Shown: in pieces, positions 60,017 through 64,000 of the stretch
How the letters are laid out: the number at the start of each line of letters is the position of its first letter
Numbering within the stretch: position 1 is the stretch's first letter
Assembly: GCA_009838645.1 (NCBI GenBank)
Contig: VXRC01000049.1
Span: forward strand, 310,001-374,000
Length of the DNA stretch: 64,000 nucleotides
Reading direction: 5' to 3'
DNA from: Gemmatimonadota bacterium
Lineage (GTDB): Bacteria > JAAXHH01
Translations under genes and position numbers: made by a program
Notes under the pieces: model-generated
What the model was told of the DNA's origin: nothing
The model's input: the letters and a program-made list of their open reading frames with translations, nothing else
Databases searched by the model: none

Positions 60017-60847
60017 TCAATCCACGGTGTGGGGCCGCACGACTTCGTCGATCGCCTTGAGGCTTTCCAGCAGAGGCTCCAGGCGGTCGAGCGGCAACAT
60101 GCTCGCGGCGTCGCACAGCGCCTCGGAAACCCGGGGATGGGTCTCGATGAATACCGCTTCGCATCCCGCGGCCACCGCGGCACGGGCGAGGGGTTCGATG
60201 AATTCGGGGGTGCCGCCGCTCGCGTCGCTGCTCGGACGGCCGTATAGCCTCACCACGTGGGTGGCATCGAATACTACGGGGTATCCCGTCCGGCGCATGA
60301 TGGCCAGCGACCGCATGTCGGCGACCAGATCGTGATATCCGAAAGAGACGCCCCGTTCGGTCAGGAGGATGCTCCTGTTGCCCGCGCTTTCGATCTTGGA
60401 CACGACCGACGCCACGTCTTCCGGCGCCAGGAACTGTCCCTTCTTCACGTTGACGGGCTTTCCGGTCCGGGCCAGGGCGAGGGTAAGTTCCGTCTGCATG
60501 GACAGGTGCGCGGGAAGCTGCAGAACGTCCAGGACCTCCGCGGCCTCGTCTACCTCAGGCAACGCGTGAACGTCCGAAAGCACGGGCACGCCCAGGTCCC
60601 TGACTTTCCGGAGTACGCGCAACCCCTCGTGCAGCCCGGGCCCCGCGTAATAGGCCGCCGAAGAACGGTTCGCCTTCGCATAGGATGATTTGAACACGAG
60701 CGGGATGCCCAGCTGCCCGGTTGTGGCGATCAGGCGTTCCGCGGTCTCCATGACCACGGCCTCGCTCTCGATCACGCAAGGCCCCGCGATCAGCGCCAGC
60801 GGCCGTCCGCCGCCTATGGCCACGTCTCCCACGAAGACTTCTTTCAC
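60017..60847 (-). CDS. kdsA: 3-deoxy-D-manno-octulosonate 8-phosphate synthase
   Basis: A 276-residue aldolase-fold synthase that condenses PEP and arabinose 5-phosphate for KDO. LIAGPCVIESE, FKSSYAKANRSS, NVKKGQFLAPEDV and ILLTERGVSFGY are diagnostic. Asn in NVKKGQ marks the metal-independent type. The start overlaps kdsB by 4 nt. Confidence 0.96.
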   Translation of the reverse strand: MKEVFVGDVAIGGGRPLALIAGPCVIESEAVVMETAERLIATTGQLGIPLVFKSSYAKANRSSAAYYAGPGLHEGLRVLRKVRDLGVPVLSDVHALPEVDEAAEVLDVLQLPAHLSMQTELTLALARTGKPVNVKKGQFLAPEDVASVVSKIESAGNRSILLTERGVSFGYHDLVADMRSLAIMRRTGYPVVFDATHVVRLYGRPSSDASGGTPEFIEPLARAAVAAGCEAVFIETHPRVSEALCDAASMLPLDRLEPLLESLKAIDEVVRPHTVD

Positions 60848-61614
60848 GACGCATCTTCCTCCCCGGCCAGCCTGCGTTCCGCTTTTAACAGATCTTCGGG
60901 CACATCGACGCCAAGGGGGGCGTAGTCGGTTTGCCGCACGGTGATGCGGTATCCGTTTTCCAGGGCCCGCAACTGTTCCAGCCGTTCGATCCGCTCCAGG
61001 GGTGTCGGTTCAAGCCCGGCGAACGTGAGCAGGAACGATCGCCGGTACCCATAGAGACCCACGGTGTTGTAGAACCGGTGTTCGTGCAGGTATTCCCCGT
61101 CCGGCCGTTCCCCCGGCCAGGGCAGTGGCGAGCGGGAAAAGTACAGCGCCAGACCCCGTCTGTCGAAGACCACCTTGCCCATATGGGGATTGAGCAGGTC
61201 CTCCGTCCTGGTGATCCGGTGCGCGAGGGTCGTCATGGGCAGGTCCGGATCGTCGACCAGGGGCTGCACCACCGTTTCGATGGCTTCAGGCGTGATCAGC
61301 GGCTCGTCTCCCTGGATGTTGACGACCACGTCCGTATCCATCTCCCGTACGGCCGCGGCCAGCCGGTCCGTACCGCTCGGGTGATCCGGCGCGGTCATGA
61401 TGGGTTCGCCGCCGAACCCGCGGACCGCGTCCGCTATGCGCCGGTCGTCGGTCACGACGTACAGATCAGTGAGGCAACGCGCCCGGCTGGACCGCTCATA
61501 GGTATGCTGTATCATCGGTTTGCCCCGCAAGGGCGCCAGCGCCTTGCCGGGGAAACGCGTCGAAGCGTAGCGGGCCGGTATGAGGCCCGTGATTCTCGGG
61601 ATATCGGATCCCAT
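60844..61614 (-). CDS. kdsB: CMP-KDO synthetase
   Basis: A 256-residue nucleotidyltransferase (LIPARYASTRFPGKAL, NIQGDEPLITPEAIE, HRFYNTVGLYGYRRSFL) that activates KDO with CTP. It overlaps kdsA by 4 nt and starts 7 nt after gatC. Confidence 0.96.
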   Translation of the reverse strand: MGSDIPRITGLIPARYASTRFPGKALAPLRGKPMIQHTYERSSRARCLTDLYVVTDDRRIADAVRGFGGEPIMTAPDHPSGTDRLAAAVREMDTDVVVNIQGDEPLITPEAIETVVQPLVDDPDLPMTTLAHRITRTEDLLNPHMGKVVFDRRGLALYFSRSPLPWPGERPDGEYLHEHRFYNTVGLYGYRRSFLLTFAGLEPTPLERIERLEQLRALENGYRITVRQTDYAPLGVDVPEDLLKAERRLAGEEDAS

Positions 61615-61621
61615 ATCGTCT

Positions 61622-61906
61622 TCAGATTACCTTGGGCACCGTGAAATGGCCGCGATCGGACGCCGGAGCGTTCCGCAACGATTCTTCCTGGCTCAGCGAC
61701 TTTCCGGCTTCGTCATCGCGGAAGACGTTCTTCAGCTGCAGCACGTGGGAAGTCGGACCTACGGCCGTCGTGTCGAGCGTATTGAGCTTCTCCATGTACG
61801 CGAGTATGGCGTTCAACTGATCCACCAGCTGTTCCCGTTCTTCATCCGAGAACTTCAGGTGGGCCAGTGCCGCGACATGGTCGACGTCCTTGACGGTTAC
61901 CGTCAT
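61622..61906 (-). CDS. gatC: Asp-tRNA(Asn)/Glu-tRNA(Gln) amidotransferase subunit C
   Basis: A 94-residue protein (DHVAALAHLKFSDEEREQLVDQL, PTSHVLQLKNVFRDDEAGKSL) that supports the GatAB amidotransferase. The start at 61906 has AGGGG 8 nt upstream. gatA and gatB are not in the window. Confidence 0.93.
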   Translation of the reverse strand: MTVTVKDVDHVAALAHLKFSDEEREQLVDQLNAILAYMEKLNTLDTTAVGPTSHVLQLKNVFRDDEAGKSLSQEESLRNAPASDRGHFTVPKVI

Positions 61907-61976
61907 GGTTTGTTGCCCCTTCGCATGCACCGGATCGACCGGCGCTTATTCAATATATCAACACATCGATTTATCA

Positions 61977-64000
<2,024 letters not shown>

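Overview
The window is GC-rich bacterial chromosome that is almost fully coding, with no rRNA, tRNA, CRISPR array, phage or insertion sequence that I could find. Lipopolysaccharide genes (kdsA, kdsB, lptA, lptB, lptC, an LpxL-type acyltransferase) show a Gram-negative envelope. The mix of sigma-54 and lpt genes with HPr/HprK/Enzyme I, several phytanoyl-CoA dioxygenase (PhyH) paralogues, sialidase-like proteins, sugar-acid enzymes and a lamin-tail/FlgD-like surface protein suggests an uncultured environmental lineage such as Latescibacterota or Poribacteria. That placement is inference from gene content, not a measured phylogeny.

Layout. (1) 1-790: 5' part of a circularly permuted ATP-grasp gene (minus strand), then a 430-base regulatory region with four 11-bp-spaced direct repeats and a strong promoter. 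(2) 1224-10686 (plus): a metal and SPFH locus made of a permease fused to an HflK-like SPFH domain, separate HflC-like and HflK-like proteins, a periplasmic ligand-binding protein, a small membrane protein, a ZIP transporter and a CopA copper ATPase. (3) 10755-16173 (minus): a signalling module with an STAS antagonist, a receiver-PP2C phosphatase, an RsbW-like kinase, a second periplasmic ligand-binding protein and a histidine kinase. (4) 16316-18375: two divergent PhyH dioxygenases. (5) 18515-24494 (minus): an Rrf2 regulator plus sufB-C-D-T-S operon with a clear promoter and palindrome. (6) 24774-30344: two sialidase-like proteins, a galactonate-dehydratase-like and a mannonate-dehydratase-like enzyme, and an HpcH/HpaI-type aldolase. 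(7) 30404-36036 (minus): Tat-exported gluconate-dehydrogenase-type small subunit, GMC oxidoreductase, Tat-exported PLP aminotransferase, ABC exporter. (8) 36234-44056 (plus): LD-carboxypeptidase, 2-hydroxyacid dehydrogenase, Ppx/GppA, PhyH, IlvD/Edd dehydratase, isochorismatase-like hydrolase, PfkB kinase. (9) 44076-51232: gcvT, a proline/glutamate-repeat LTD protein, prs, an orphan TRAP binding lipoprotein, a beta-propeller protein and a fourth PhyH. (10) 51327-64000 (minus): pcrA-gatC-kdsB-kdsA-lpxL-lptC-lptA-lptB-rpoN-hpf-hprK-ptsH-ptsI, an envelope, sigma-54 and PTS-regulation block.

Most unusual points: the permease-SPFH fusion and its surrounding metal locus; short tandem duplications placed just after stop codons at about ten genes; and a 31-bp GC-rich repeat present in sufD and lptA in different reading frames. 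Several promoters use the same -10 (TATATT), and two of them lie so close to the ATG that the mRNA would be leaderless.
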